This document shows positions 8,281 to 16,243 of a stretch of DNA of 64,000 nt, in pieces. The position numbers were made by a program, and so were the translations under genes. Under the pieces are notes generated by a model. The model was not told the origin of the DNA. It was given only the letters and a program-made list of their open reading frames with translations, and ran no database searches. The DNA comes from Pseudonocardia sp. ICBG1293 (GTDB lineage Bacteria > Actinomycetota > Actinomycetes > Mycobacteriales > Pseudonocardiaceae). The stretch lies in NCBI RefSeq assembly GCF_020131355.1, contig NZ_JAHLEL010000044.1, forward strand, positions 434,001 through 498,000. Direction: 5' to 3'. Numbering within the stretch: position 1 is the first letter of the stretch; every line of letters begins with the position of its first letter.

Positions 8281-9413
8281 AGCTAGTGTCGCGTAAACGA
8301 TGTTCTTTGACCGGGTCGGCAGTGGTTGAGTAGGTCGTCTGCGGGTTTGGTCCAGATGAACGGGTGGCAGCGTTCGTTCCAGCCGTCGATGAACCGGCCG
8401 ATCGCGCCGATCAGTTCTCTGACGCTGCCGAAGCTGCCACGGCGAATGGCCTGGCGGGTGATGACCCCGAAAAAGACCTCGACCATGTTCAGCCACGATC
8501 CCGAGGTCGGGGTGAAGTGCAGGGTGATCCGCGGGTTGCGGGCCAGCCAGGCCTTCACTGCGGGGTGCTTGTGGGTCGCGTAGTTGTCCACCACCAGGTG
8601 CAGCTTGCGCCGCGGGTAGGCCTTCGCGACCTGCTTGAGGAACCGCAGGAACTCCTGATGGCGATGCCGCGGCAGGCACGCCTGCTCGACCCGCCCGGTC
8701 GCGACCTCTAACGCCGCGAACAGCGTGGTGGTGCCGTGACGGACGTAGTCATGCGTCCGTTTCTCCGGGATACCGGGCATGATCGGCAGGATCGGCGCTG
8801 TCCGGTCCAGGGCCTGGACCTGGGATTTCTCGTCGACGCAGAGCACGACGGCCTTGTCCGGCGGGTTCAGATACAACCCGACGATGTCGCGGACCTTGGC
8901 TTCGAGCTCGGGATCGGTGGAGAACTTGAACGTCTCGGACTTCCACGGCTGCAGCCCCCACCGCCGCCAAATCTTGCCGATCCACACGTGGGAGATCCCG
9001 AGCTCGGCACCGAGCAGCCGTGACGACCAGTGCGTGACTCCGAGCCGCTCAGGCGGCGGTTCCAGCGTGGCGAGCACAACCGCGACCTCGTCGATCACCG
9101 GCGGCCGGCCCGCCTTGGGCCGGTCGGCCAGCCCGGCGATCCCCTCAGCGGCGTAACGCTTCTTCCACCCGATCACCGTCGCCTTCGACGCCCCGACCAG
9201 TGTGACGATGTCCTTGACCGCCACCCCGTCCGCGGCCAGCAACACGATCCTGCCCCGTCGGGCCAGTCCCGCCGAAACCGACGAGGAACGCAGCCAGGAC
9301 TCCAACACCTCGCGGTCGGCGGCCGGAACGTCCACGGTCACAGTCAACGGCACAGCTCATGATCCCGTAAACCAGCCCGTGAGTAAAGTAACCTAGTTAC
9401 CGCAACACTAGCA
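8281..9413 (-). mobile_element. IS630-family insertion sequence, complete
   Basis: Ends match as terminal inverted repeats (GCTAGTGTCGCG on the left, GCTAGTGTTGCG on the reverse-complemented right), with TA at 8279-8280 and 9414-9415 as the TA target duplication expected of IS630/Tc1-mariner elements. It contains one intact transposase. The insertion point is the last base pair of the SnoaL operator. Confidence 0.85.
8283..9353 (-). CDS. IS630-family transposase
   Basis: 356 residues: an N-terminal HTH (VAVKDIVTLVGASKATVIGW), a second HTH/linker (LGISHVWIGKIWRRWGLQPW), then the DDE catalytic domain with VVLCVDEKSQVQALDRT (first D), HLVVDNYATHKHPAVKAWL (second D) and TSGSWLNMVEVFFGVITRQA (E). 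This is the typical size for the family, and it starts at a GTG. All three acidic residues are present, so the enzyme looks active. Its stop codon lies almost at the element's left tip. Confidence 0.95.
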   Translation of the reverse strand: MPLTVTVDVPAADREVLESWLRSSSVSAGLARRGRIVLLAADGVAVKDIVTLVGASKATVIGWKKRYAAEGIAGLADRPKAGRPPVIDEVAVVLATLEPPPERLGVTHWSSRLLGAELGISHVWIGKIWRRWGLQPWKSETFKFSTDPELEAKVRDIVGLYLNPPDKAVVLCVDEKSQVQALDRTAPILPIMPGIPEKRTHDYVRHGTTTLFAALEVATGRVEQACLPRHRHQEFLRFLKQVAKAYPRRKLHLVVDNYATHKHPAVKAWLARNPRITLHFTPTSGSWLNMVEVFFGVITRQAIRRGSFGSVRELIGAIGRFIDGWNERCHPFIWTKPADDLLNHCRPGQRTSFTRH

Positions 9414-9419
9414 TAATAA

Positions 9420-9540
9420 GAGGTCGTTTCAGAACGACTTGTCGAGTTTCCATTGACCCCTCGACGACAGATCAAACGGCAGGTCAGATAGCCGCTTGTC
9501 GTCTACAACAGACACGTCGACCTCGTTCTGAAATGACCTC
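9420..9540 (+). repeat. 121-bp MITE, copy 1
   Basis: Non-coding element with terminal inverted repeats GAGGTCGTTTCAGAACGA / GAGGTCATTTCAGAACGA, flanked by TAA on both sides. Reference orientation for the six copies in this window. Confidence 0.85.
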
Positions 9541-9583
9541 TAAGAGCGCCCGGCAAATGAGGTCGTGGGGGTGTCGTTGCAGG

Positions 9584-9655
9584 TAGAGGCACGGACCTCG
9601 GGTGATCATGGGATTGCTGATGTCCTGATGGTCGCCTGGAGGGTCCGTGCCTCTA
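9584..9655 (+). promoter_or_regulatory. Start-codon-masking hairpin of IS5a copy 1
   Basis: TAGAGGCACGGACC at 9584-9597 is perfectly complementary to GGTCCGTGCCTCTA at 9642-9655. The right arm contains the transposase GTG (9647) and touches the GGAGGG ribosome site. A transcript entering from outside could fold and block translation. This is an inference by analogy with other IS elements that limit read-through expression. Confidence 0.55.
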
Positions 9656-10504
9656 TTGCCAGAATCGCTGATCGACCCCCTCTGGGTCGAGTTCGCTGCC
9701 CTGATCGAGGCAGAGCGGCGCCCGGAGTTCGACCCGGCCCATCCGTGGGGATGTCACCGCCGCCGTATCCCCGACCGCCTGGTGTTCGAGCACGTGCTCG
9801 CGGCGTTGGTGCACGGCAGCGGCTACGAACGCATTGCCACCCCCGGCTGCTCGGACCGCACGATCCGCCGCCGTCTCGCCCAGTGGGCCGCCGCCGGCGT
9901 CGGGGAGCAGGTCCTTCGGGCCGCGCTGGCCGGCTATGGCCAGATGATCGGTCTCGACCTCGACGATCTGTCTGCCGACGGAGCGATCACCAAGGCTCCC
10001 TGCGGTGGCGAGGTCGCCGGCTGTAACCCGGTCGACCGGGGCAAACAGGGCACCAAACGCTCCGTGGTCTGCGACGGTGCGGGGATCCCGCTGCACCTGA
10101 TCAGCGCCCGCGCCAATGACCACGACTCGCCGTTGCTGAAACCGACCCTGATCGGGATCTACGACATGATCGGGCCGCTGCCCGAGCGACCGTGCCTGCA
10201 CCTGGACCGGGGCTATGACTCAGGCAAGACCCGCGATCTGCTCGAACGACTCGGGTTCGACGCACAGATCGCCACCAAGGGCCGGCCCGCCCCGATCCAG
10301 GTCGGTATGCGGTGGCCGGTCGAGCGCACCCATTCCTGGATGAACGGCTACGGCAAGCTGCGCCGGTTCACCGATCGCCGGAAGATCATCGTCGAGTTCT
10401 ACCTCAACCTCGCCGCCGCACTCACCGTGCTCCGCCGGCTGATCAACCGTGCCCGCAGCCGCTACCGCTGGACAACCCGACCCACGACCCGTCGACTCCG
10501 ATAA
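9647..10504 (+). CDS. IS5-family transposase (IS5a copy 1)
   Basis: 285 residues: N-terminal DUF4096-like part (ESLIDPLWVEFAALIEAERR) and a DDE domain with DLSADGAITKAPCGGE (first D), PCLHLDRGYDSGKTRDLLE (second D) and WPVERTHSWMNGYGKLRRF (E). The GTG start has GGAGGG upstream and is buried in a hairpin. It differs from copy 2 at a handful of residues over most of its length (G for D in GYGQMIG, M for K in QVGMRW) but strongly in the last 25 residues. Confidence 0.93.
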   Translation: MPLLPESLIDPLWVEFAALIEAERRPEFDPAHPWGCHRRRIPDRLVFEHVLAALVHGSGYERIATPGCSDRTIRRRLAQWAAAGVGEQVLRAALAGYGQMIGLDLDDLSADGAITKAPCGGEVAGCNPVDRGKQGTKRSVVCDGAGIPLHLISARANDHDSPLLKPTLIGIYDMIGPLPERPCLHLDRGYDSGKTRDLLERLGFDAQIATKGRPAPIQVGMRWPVERTHSWMNGYGKLRRFTDRRKIIVEFYLNLAAALTVLRRLINRARSRYRWTTRPTTRRLR

Positions 10505-10527
10505 CCATCAATCGCCGGACGCTCTAA

Positions 10528-10648
10528 GAGGTCATTTCAGAACGAGGTCGACGTGTCTGTTGTAGACGACAAGCGGCTATCTGACCTGCCGTTTGATCTG
10601 TCGTCGAGGGGTCAATGGAAACTCGACAAGTCGTTCTGAAACGACCTC
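10528..10648 (-). repeat. 121-bp MITE, copy 2
   Basis: Exact reverse complement of copy 1, flanked by TAA on both sides. Confidence 0.85.
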
Positions 10649-10651
10649 TAA

Positions 10652-11632
10652 GAGCGCCCGGCAAATGAGGTCGTGGGGGTGTCGTTGCAGGTAGAGGCAC
10701 GGACCTCGGGTGATCATCGGATTGCTGATGTCCTGATGGTCGCCTGGAGGGTCCGTGCCTCTATTGCCAGAATCGCTGATCGACCCCCTCTGGGTCGAGT
10801 TCGCTGCCCTGATCGAGGCAGAGCGGCGCCCGGAGTTCGACCCGGCCCATCCGTGGGGATGTCACCGCCGCCGTATCCCCGACCGCCTGGTGTTCGAGCA
10901 CGTGCTCGCGGCGTTGGTGCACGGCAGCGGCTACGAACGCATCGCCACCCCCGGCTGCTCGGACCGCACGATCCGCCGCCGTCTCGCCCAGTGGGCCGCC
11001 GCCGGCGTCGGGGAGCAGGTCCTTCGGGCCGCGCTGGCCGGCTATGACCAGATGATCGGTCTCGACCTCGACGATCTGTCTGCCGACGGAGCGATCACCA
11101 AGGCTCCCTGCGGTGGCGAGGTCGCCGGCTGTAACCCGGTCGACCGGGGCAAACAGGGCACCAAACGCTCCGTGGTCTGCGACGGTGCGGGGATCCCGCT
11201 GCACCTGATCAGCGCCCGCGCCAATGACCACGACTCGCCGTTGCTGAAACCGACCCTGATCGGGATCTACGACATGATCGGGCCGCTGCCCGAGCGACCG
11301 TGCCTGCACCTGGACCGGGGCTATGACTCAGGCAAGACCCGCGATCTGCTCGAACGACTCGGGTTCGACGCACAGATCGCCACCAAGGGCCGGCCCGCCC
11401 CGATCCAGGTCGGTAAGCGGTGGCCGGTCGAGCGCACCCATTCCTGGATGAACGGCTACGGCAAGCTGCGCCGGTTCACCGATCGCCGGAAGATCATCGT
11501 CGAGTTCTACCTCAACCTCGCCGCCGCACTCACCGTGATCCGCAGACTGATCAACGCGGCCCGCAACCGCTACCGCTGGCCGGATAGGCCCACCACCCGC
11601 CGGCTGCGGTAACGATCAATTGCCGGACGCTC
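10652..11632 (+). mobile_element. IS5-family element 'IS5a', copy 2 (981 bp)
   Basis: Same length and ends as copy 1, offset by 1108 bases, flanked by TAA. The first roughly 870 bases are nearly identical to copy 1, while the last 100 or so diverge clearly. The upstream hairpin is conserved (10692-10705 with 10750-10763). Confidence 0.85.
10755..11612 (+). CDS. IS5-family transposase (IS5a copy 2)
   Basis: 285 residues with the same DDE residues as copy 1 (DGAITKAP, LDRGYDSGKTR, VERTHSWMNGYGK). The C-terminus reads TVIRRLINAARNRYRWPDRP instead of TVLRRLINRARSRYRWTTRP, a cluster of changes suggesting recombination with a third copy. The frame is intact. Confidence 0.93.
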   Translation: MPLLPESLIDPLWVEFAALIEAERRPEFDPAHPWGCHRRRIPDRLVFEHVLAALVHGSGYERIATPGCSDRTIRRRLAQWAAAGVGEQVLRAALAGYDQMIGLDLDDLSADGAITKAPCGGEVAGCNPVDRGKQGTKRSVVCDGAGIPLHLISARANDHDSPLLKPTLIGIYDMIGPLPERPCLHLDRGYDSGKTRDLLERLGFDAQIATKGRPAPIQVGKRWPVERTHSWMNGYGKLRRFTDRRKIIVEFYLNLAAALTVIRRLINAARNRYRWPDRPTTRRLR

Positions 11633-11635
11633 TAA

Positions 11636-11756
11636 GAGGTCGTTTCAGAACGAGGTCGACGTGTCTGTTGTAGACGACAAGCGGCTATCTGACCTGCCGT
11701 TTGATCTGTCGTCGAGGGGTCAATGGAAACTCGACAAGTCGTTCTGAAACGACCTC
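11636..11756 (-). repeat. 121-bp MITE, copy 3
   Basis: Reverse orientation. It is identical to copy 2 except for G instead of A at the seventh base, which makes its two ends perfectly matched there. TAA on both sides. It ends 47 bases before the TetR start. Confidence 0.85.
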
Positions 11757-11803
11757 TAAGTGGCCGTGACCGGCGGCCTCGCGCCAGGAGGGAGGATGCG
11801 GCC

Positions 11804-12412
11804 GTGCCCACCGCGCCAGACCGCCCGTCCAAGGGGGACCGGACCCGTCGCAGACTGCTCGACGCGGCGGCGGCCCTGCTCGCCCGCGACAGCGGGTCCG
11901 GGGTGGGGCTGAGCGGGATCGCCGAGGCCGCGGGCCTGCGGACCGGGAGCGTGTACTTCCACTTCGGGTCGAAGGACGAGCTCGTCGCGACGGTGCTGGA
12001 GGAGGGGCTGCGCGAGTCGCTGCGCCACCTCGACGAGGCGCTGGCCCCGCTGCCCGTCGACGACGCCGGCGCCCGCCTGCGGGCCGCCGTCCGTGCCCAC
12101 CTCGACGCCCTGGTCGAGCTCAGCGACCACGCCGCCGTCGTGCTCACGACGCCCGAGCCGGACGCCGACGGCCCGTTCGCGACGTACCGTGCCCTGATGC
12201 ACCGCTACCGGGGCCGCTGGGCCGCGCTGGTCGAGGACGCGCAGCGGGCCGGGGTGATCGCCGCCGGGCCGGAGCCCCGGCTCGTGCGGGACCTGCTGTT
12301 CGGGGCGATGAACGGCGTCGCGGGCCACCGTGGGCGTCCCGGCCGGACGCCCGAGGCGTGCGCCGCCGCCGTGCTGGACCTGCTCGCCGGCCCGGGCCCC
12401 GCCCGGCCGTGA
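11804..12412 (+). CDS. TetR-family transcriptional regulator
   Basis: 202 residues. The N-terminal HTH (TRRRLLDAAAALLARDSGSG, then LSGIAEAAGLRTGSVYFHFGSKDEL) is the TetR DNA-binding domain, followed by a helical ligand domain ending near LLFGAMNGVAGH. GTG 11804 has AGGAGGGAGG upstream. A longer frame beginning inside the MITE is an artefact of the insertion. It was originally divergent from the SnoaL-like gene, and its own promoter side has been displaced by the 3.4-kb IS array. The stop overlaps the dinB2 start (GTGA), so the two are translationally coupled. Confidence 0.88.
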   Translation: MPTAPDRPSKGDRTRRRLLDAAAALLARDSGSGVGLSGIAEAAGLRTGSVYFHFGSKDELVATVLEEGLRESLRHLDEALAPLPVDDAGARLRAAVRAHLDALVELSDHAAVVLTTPEPDADGPFATYRALMHRYRGRWAALVEDAQRAGVIAAGPEPRLVRDLLFGAMNGVAGHRGRPGRTPEACAAAVLDLLAGPGPARP

Positions 12413-13443
12413 GCCCCCGCCGGATCCTGCACGCCGACCTGGACCAGTTCCTCGCCGCGGCCGAGATCCTGCGGCGTCCCGAGCTGGCGGGCCGACCGGT
12501 CGTCGTCGGCGGTGACGGCGACCCGGCCTCCCGCTCGGTCGTCGCGACCGCGTCCTACGAGGCCCGTGCGCACGGCGTGCGGTCCGGGATGCCGCTGCGC
12601 CGCGCGCACGCCCGCCTGACCGGCACCGACGCGGTGTTCCTGCCCTCGGACACGCCGTATCACCAGCAGGTCTCCGACGACGTGATGGTCCGGCTGCGCG
12701 GTCTCGGCGCACCGGTCGAGATCATCGGGTGGGACGAGGCGTTCCTGTCCACCGACGACGACCCCCGCGTCCTGGCCGAGCGGGTCAGGGCCGCCGTCGC
12801 CGCGACCGGGCTGTCCTGCGCCGTCGGCATCGGCGACACCACGGTGCGGGCGAAGACCGCGACCGGGTACGCCAAGCCGGGCGGGGTGCACGAGCTGACG
12901 GCGGCGAACTGGTTCGCGACCCTCGGCGGCGAGCCGCCCGAGGCGCTCCCCGGGATCGGGCGGGCCACCTCGCGGGCCCTGGCCGAGCTCGGGATCACGA
13001 CGGTGACGCAGCTGGCGCAGGCGCGCCCGGGCGACGTCGCGCAACGGCTCGGGCCGCAGCGCGGGCCCTACTACGTCTCGCTCGGCCGCGGGATGGGGCG
13101 CACCGAGCTCGACACGACGCCGTGGGTGCCGCGCTCGCGCAGCCGCGAGACGACGTTCCCCGCCGACGTCGAGGACCGCACCGAGCTGCACGTCCTGCTG
13201 CGGGGGCTGGCGATGCAGGTGGCCGGTGACGTCGTCGCCGAGGGGCGGGACTGCGTGCGCGTCGGGATCCGGGTGCGCACCCGGTCGTTCCGCACCACCA
13301 CCCGCAGCCGTGCCCTGGTCCCGCCCGGGCGCGACGGCGGGGCGATCGCCGCCGTCGCCGCGGAGCTGCTGGACGAGCTCGCCCCGGACCGGCCGGTGCG
13401 GCTGCTCGGGGTGCGTGCGGAGCTGACCACCCCGCGCCCCTGA
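12409..13443 (+). CDS. dinB2: Y-family DNA polymerase, DinB2-like (Leu steric gate)
   Basis: 344 residues. The catalytic palm has HADLDQFLAAAE (metal ligand D10) and EIIGWDEAFLS (D109, E110), followed by helix-hairpin-helix PGIGRATSRALAELGI and a little-finger domain. The residue three after the second Asp of DxD, the sugar-discriminating steric gate (Phe/Tyr in most DinB proteins), is Leu15 here. Leu at this position is the hallmark of mycobacterial DinB2, a polymerase known to accept ribonucleotides. There is no clear C-terminal beta-clamp motif (it ends VRAELTTPRP), again like DinB2. Coupled by GTGA overlap to the TetR gene. The function in vivo is unknown. Confidence 0.88.
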   Translation: MSPRRILHADLDQFLAAAEILRRPELAGRPVVVGGDGDPASRSVVATASYEARAHGVRSGMPLRRAHARLTGTDAVFLPSDTPYHQQVSDDVMVRLRGLGAPVEIIGWDEAFLSTDDDPRVLAERVRAAVAATGLSCAVGIGDTTVRAKTATGYAKPGGVHELTAANWFATLGGEPPEALPGIGRATSRALAELGITTVTQLAQARPGDVAQRLGPQRGPYYVSLGRGMGRTELDTTPWVPRSRSRETTFPADVEDRTELHVLLRGLAMQVAGDVVAEGRDCVRVGIRVRTRSFRTTTRSRALVPPGRDGGAIAAVAAELLDELAPDRPVRLLGVRAELTTPRP

Positions 13444-13454
13444 CGGGCGGGCGC

Positions 13455-13829
13455 GTGGCACGCTCCCGTGTCGTGACGACCTGGACCAGCGACGAGTGTG
13501 CCGCCCACTGGGGTGTGCAGGTGGGCACCTGGAACTCCTACGTCTCCCGGGGCCAGGCTCCCGCGCCGCTGCCCGACCCCGGCCCGGACGGCCGCAAGGT
13601 CTGGGACGCCGACGTCGTGCGTGCCTTCTCCCGTCCCGGGGTGGGCCGACGCCGGGCCTCGGTGGAGTCCGAGGCCGTGCTCGCGCAGCTGCGCGCGGCC
13701 GCCGACGCCCCGCGCGAACGCCGCCGTGAGCTGCTGCGGGCCGGCCGGGAGGCGGGCTGCGAGGTCAGCGCCATGGCCACGGCGCTGGGTGTCTCCCGGC
13801 ACACCGCCTACGCCTGGTTGAAGGACTGA
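13455..13829 (+). CDS. Small protein with two HTH motifs
   Basis: 124 residues. The N-terminal part (TTWTSDECAAHWGVQVGTW, then SRGQAPAPLP) looks like an excisionase/MerR-type winged helix that reads a target from its wing. The C-terminal part (REAGCEVSAMATALGVSRHT, then AYAWLKD) is a second helix-turn-helix of the resolvase/HTH_23 type. Likely a DNA-binding protein. The start is uncertain (GTG 13455 or 13473). It lies twelve bases after dinB2 and may be cotranscribed with it. Confidence 0.75.
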   Translation: MARSRVVTTWTSDECAAHWGVQVGTWNSYVSRGQAPAPLPDPGPDGRKVWDADVVRAFSRPGVGRRRASVESEAVLAQLRAAADAPRERRRELLRAGREAGCEVSAMATALGVSRHTAYAWLKD

Positions 13830-15059
13830 CCCCCGGCAGCGAGACTGCCCGGGCGTGCGCACCGCAACGGAGGGGGAAGGCGTGCTGGTCCCGACGGCCG
13901 TACGGACGGCGACGAGGCGGCTCATCCCGCTGCTCGCCCTGGCCTACCTGCTGAACTACATCGACCGGGTCAACGTCGGGTTCGCGTCGCTGACGATGAA
14001 CGTCGACCTCGGCCTGTCCGCGGCCGCCTACGGTCTCGGCGCCGGGCTGTTCTTCATCGGCTACTTCTTCTTCGAGGTGCCGTCCAACGTGATCCTGCAC
14101 CGGGTCGGGGCCCGGCTCTGGATCGCCCGGATCATGGTGACCTGGGGGATCGTCGCCTCGTCGACGGCGTTCGTGCAGGGCGAGGTCGGCTTCTACGTCG
14201 TGCGGGTGCTGCTCGGCATCGCCGAGGCCGGCTTCTTCCCGGGCATCATCCTGTACCTGACCTACTGGTTCCCCCGGGTGGAGCGGGCCCGGATCGTCGC
14301 GCTGTTCTTCCTGGCCGTGCCGCTGTCCTCGGTGGTCGGCGGACCGCTGTCGACCTGGCTGATCTCGGTCGGCGACGGCGCACTGGGCTTCGACGCCGGC
14401 TGGCGCTTCATGTTCTTCGTCGAGGGTGTGCCCGCGGTGCTGCTGGGGATCGCGGTGCTGTGGCTGCTGCCGGACCGCCCGTCGCGGGCGCGGTGGCTGC
14501 CCGCCGAGCAGGCCGCCGCGCTGGAGGAGCAGATCGCCGCCGAGGACGCGGCGGCCGCCGGACAGGACCGCGGGGTGCTCGCGGCCCTGCGCGACGGCCG
14601 GGTGGTGGCGCTCTCGGTCGTCTACTTCGGGATCGTGTTCGGCCTCTACGTCCTGGCGTTCTTCCTGCCGCAGATCGTCGCCGGGTTCGAGCGGCAGTTC
14701 GGCGCGGACTACTCGCTGGTGGAGGTCGGCCTGATCACGGCGGTGCCGTACGCCATCGCGTCGGTGGTCATGGTGCTGTGGGCCCGGCACTCCGACCGCG
14801 GCGGGGAGCGGGCGCTGCACGTGGCGGTCCCCGCGGCCGTCGGCGCGGTCGCGATCGCCGCGGCGCTGTACATGGACTCGCCGCTGCTGGTGATGGCGTG
14901 TGTGACGGTCTGCGCGGTCGGGGTGTTCGCGGCGATCCCGCCGTTCTGGTCGCTGCCGAACGCGTTCCTCACCGGCGCCGGGGCGGCCGCCGGGATCGGG
15001 CTGGTCAACTCCTTCGGCAATGAGCTTGGCCCCGTAGTCCGGACACCGACGGTGTGGGG

Positions 15060-15893
15060 TCAGTGGGTGTGGTTGGGCGGGGTGTGGGCTGCTTCGAAGT
15101 CGTTCGGGGAGAGCATCCCAATACTGGAATGGCGCCGTAACGGATTGTACCAGCATTCTATCCATTCGAAGATGGCGGTGGCAAGCTCTGCGCGGGTTTT
15201 CCAGGTTCTGGAATCGAGCAGTTCGAGTTGCATGGTACCCCAGAATGATTCGACCAGAGAGTTATCGTAGCAATCTCCGATCGAGCCCATCGATGGGACG
15301 ATTCCAGCGGCGACCAGACGTCGACCGAATGCCCATGATGTGAATTGGGTGCCGTGGTTGGAATGTAGGATCGTGGCGTGGTATTGCGGGCGTCGGCGGA
15401 GTATGGCCATGCCGAGGGCGTCGATGACGAGTTCGGTGCGCATGTTGTCGGCGATGGACCATCCGACTGCTTTCCGGGAGAATACATCGATGACTGCCGC
15501 GCAGTAGACTTTCCCTTCTCGGGTGGGGTGTTCGGTGATGTCGGTGCACCAGATCTCATCCGGTCCGTCGACGGTGAAGTCGCGGTCGACCAGGTCGGTG
15601 TAGGGGTCGGCGTGCTGGTCCCGGACGGTGCAGCCGTGGTTGCGTCGCCGGTAGAGGCCCTGGATCCCGGCCTGGCGCATCAGCCGAGCGACGCGTTTGT
15701 GGTTCACCGTGATACCGAGTCCGAGGGTGAGCTCGGCGTGCACACGTGGCCATCCGTAGGTGCCCCGGGACTCTGCGTGGATTTTCTCGATGTGTTTGAG
15801 GAGCAGTTCGTTCTCCTGCGTCCGTAGCGATGTCGCCCCGGAGTGCCATTCGTAGTAGCCCTGGCGGCGGACGCCAAGGACCCGGCAGGTCAC
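15060..15893 (-). CDS. IS3 transposase OrfB (integrase core); second catalytic Asp replaced by Asn
   Basis: 277 residues from the first in-frame start. The frame is open further upstream to about 15950, so the natural product is an OrfAB fusion made by a -1 slip near CCCAAAG at the end of orfA. The rve domain has PDEIWCTDITEHP (first D) and DNSLVESFWGTMQLEL (E). The second motif, normally HSDxGxQ, reads ATILHSNHGTQFTSW with AAC for Asn. That should abolish catalysis, so this copy is probably stranded unless the base is an error. Confidence 0.9.
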   Translation of the reverse strand: MTCRVLGVRRQGYYEWHSGATSLRTQENELLLKHIEKIHAESRGTYGWPRVHAELTLGLGITVNHKRVARLMRQAGIQGLYRRRNHGCTVRDQHADPYTDLVDRDFTVDGPDEIWCTDITEHPTREGKVYCAAVIDVFSRKAVGWSIADNMRTELVIDALGMAILRRRPQYHATILHSNHGTQFTSWAFGRRLVAAGIVPSMGSIGDCYDNSLVESFWGTMQLELLDSRTWKTRAELATAIFEWIECWYNPLRRHSSIGMLSPNDFEAAHTPPNHTH

Positions 15894-15940
15894 CGCGACG
15901 TCGAATCCATCGTCGGCGAGTTCACGGACCAGCGGGAAAA

Positions 15941-16243
15941 CTACTTTGGGAGGATGTTCTCCCGGGCGAAGTACGCGGCAGCACGCTTGAGGATCTCGTT
16001 CTCGATCTCGAGCCGGCGGGCCTTCTTTCGGAGTTCGACGATCTCACTTTTCTCCGCGCTCGACAGACGTGTGGAGCGCGGGTCACCGTCGTCTGCGTCG
16101 GCCTGGGAGACCCAGTTCCGCAGACACGACTCCGACAACGACAGGTCCTTGGCGATTTCCGAGATCGGCTTGACCTTCGAACGGGCCAGGTCGATAGCGC
16201 GTTGCCGGAACTCCGGCGGGTGAGGAGCGGGCACGAACGACAT
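15941..16243 (-). CDS. IS3 transposase OrfA
   Basis: 100 residues: an HTH_Tnp_1 domain (FRQRAIDLARSKVKPISEIA, then SLSESCLRNWVSQ) and a C-terminal leucine zipper (EIVELRKKARRLEIENEILK). It ends ARENILPK at the slip region leading into OrfB, and starts ATG 16243. Confidence 0.92.
   Translation of the reverse strand: MSFVPAPHPPEFRQRAIDLARSKVKPISEIAKDLSLSESCLRNWVSQADADDGDPRSTRLSSAEKSEIVELRKKARRLEIENEILKRAAAYFARENILPK

Larger units (their letters stand above)
9544..10524 (+). mobile_element. IS5-family element 'IS5a', copy 1 (981 bp)
   Basis: Ends GAGCGCCCGGCAA and (reverse-complemented) GAGCGTCCGGCGAT form imperfect inverted repeats. TAA flanks both ends. The 3-bp T-W-A duplication fits the IS1031/ISL2-type groups of IS5. 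It has one transposase gene preceded by a hairpin. Confidence 0.85.
9417..11759. mobile_element. TAA-stacked array: MITE-IS5a-MITE-IS5a-MITE
   Basis: Five elements lie head to tail with exactly one TAA between neighbours and one TAA at each outer edge (9417, 9541, 10525, 10649, 11633, 11757). Six TAA copies for five elements is what results if every insertion duplicated a 3-bp TAA next to the previous one. Removing everything leaves a single TAA in the SnoaL-TetR intergenic region. Confidence 0.85.

Noticed and set aside
11723..11803. N-terminal extension of the TetR gene beginning METRQVVLKRPL inside MITE copy 3
   Set aside because: The extension is MITE end sequence. The same METRQVVLKRPL is read out of another MITE copy at 19743. 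The GTG at 11804 has a good ribosome site.
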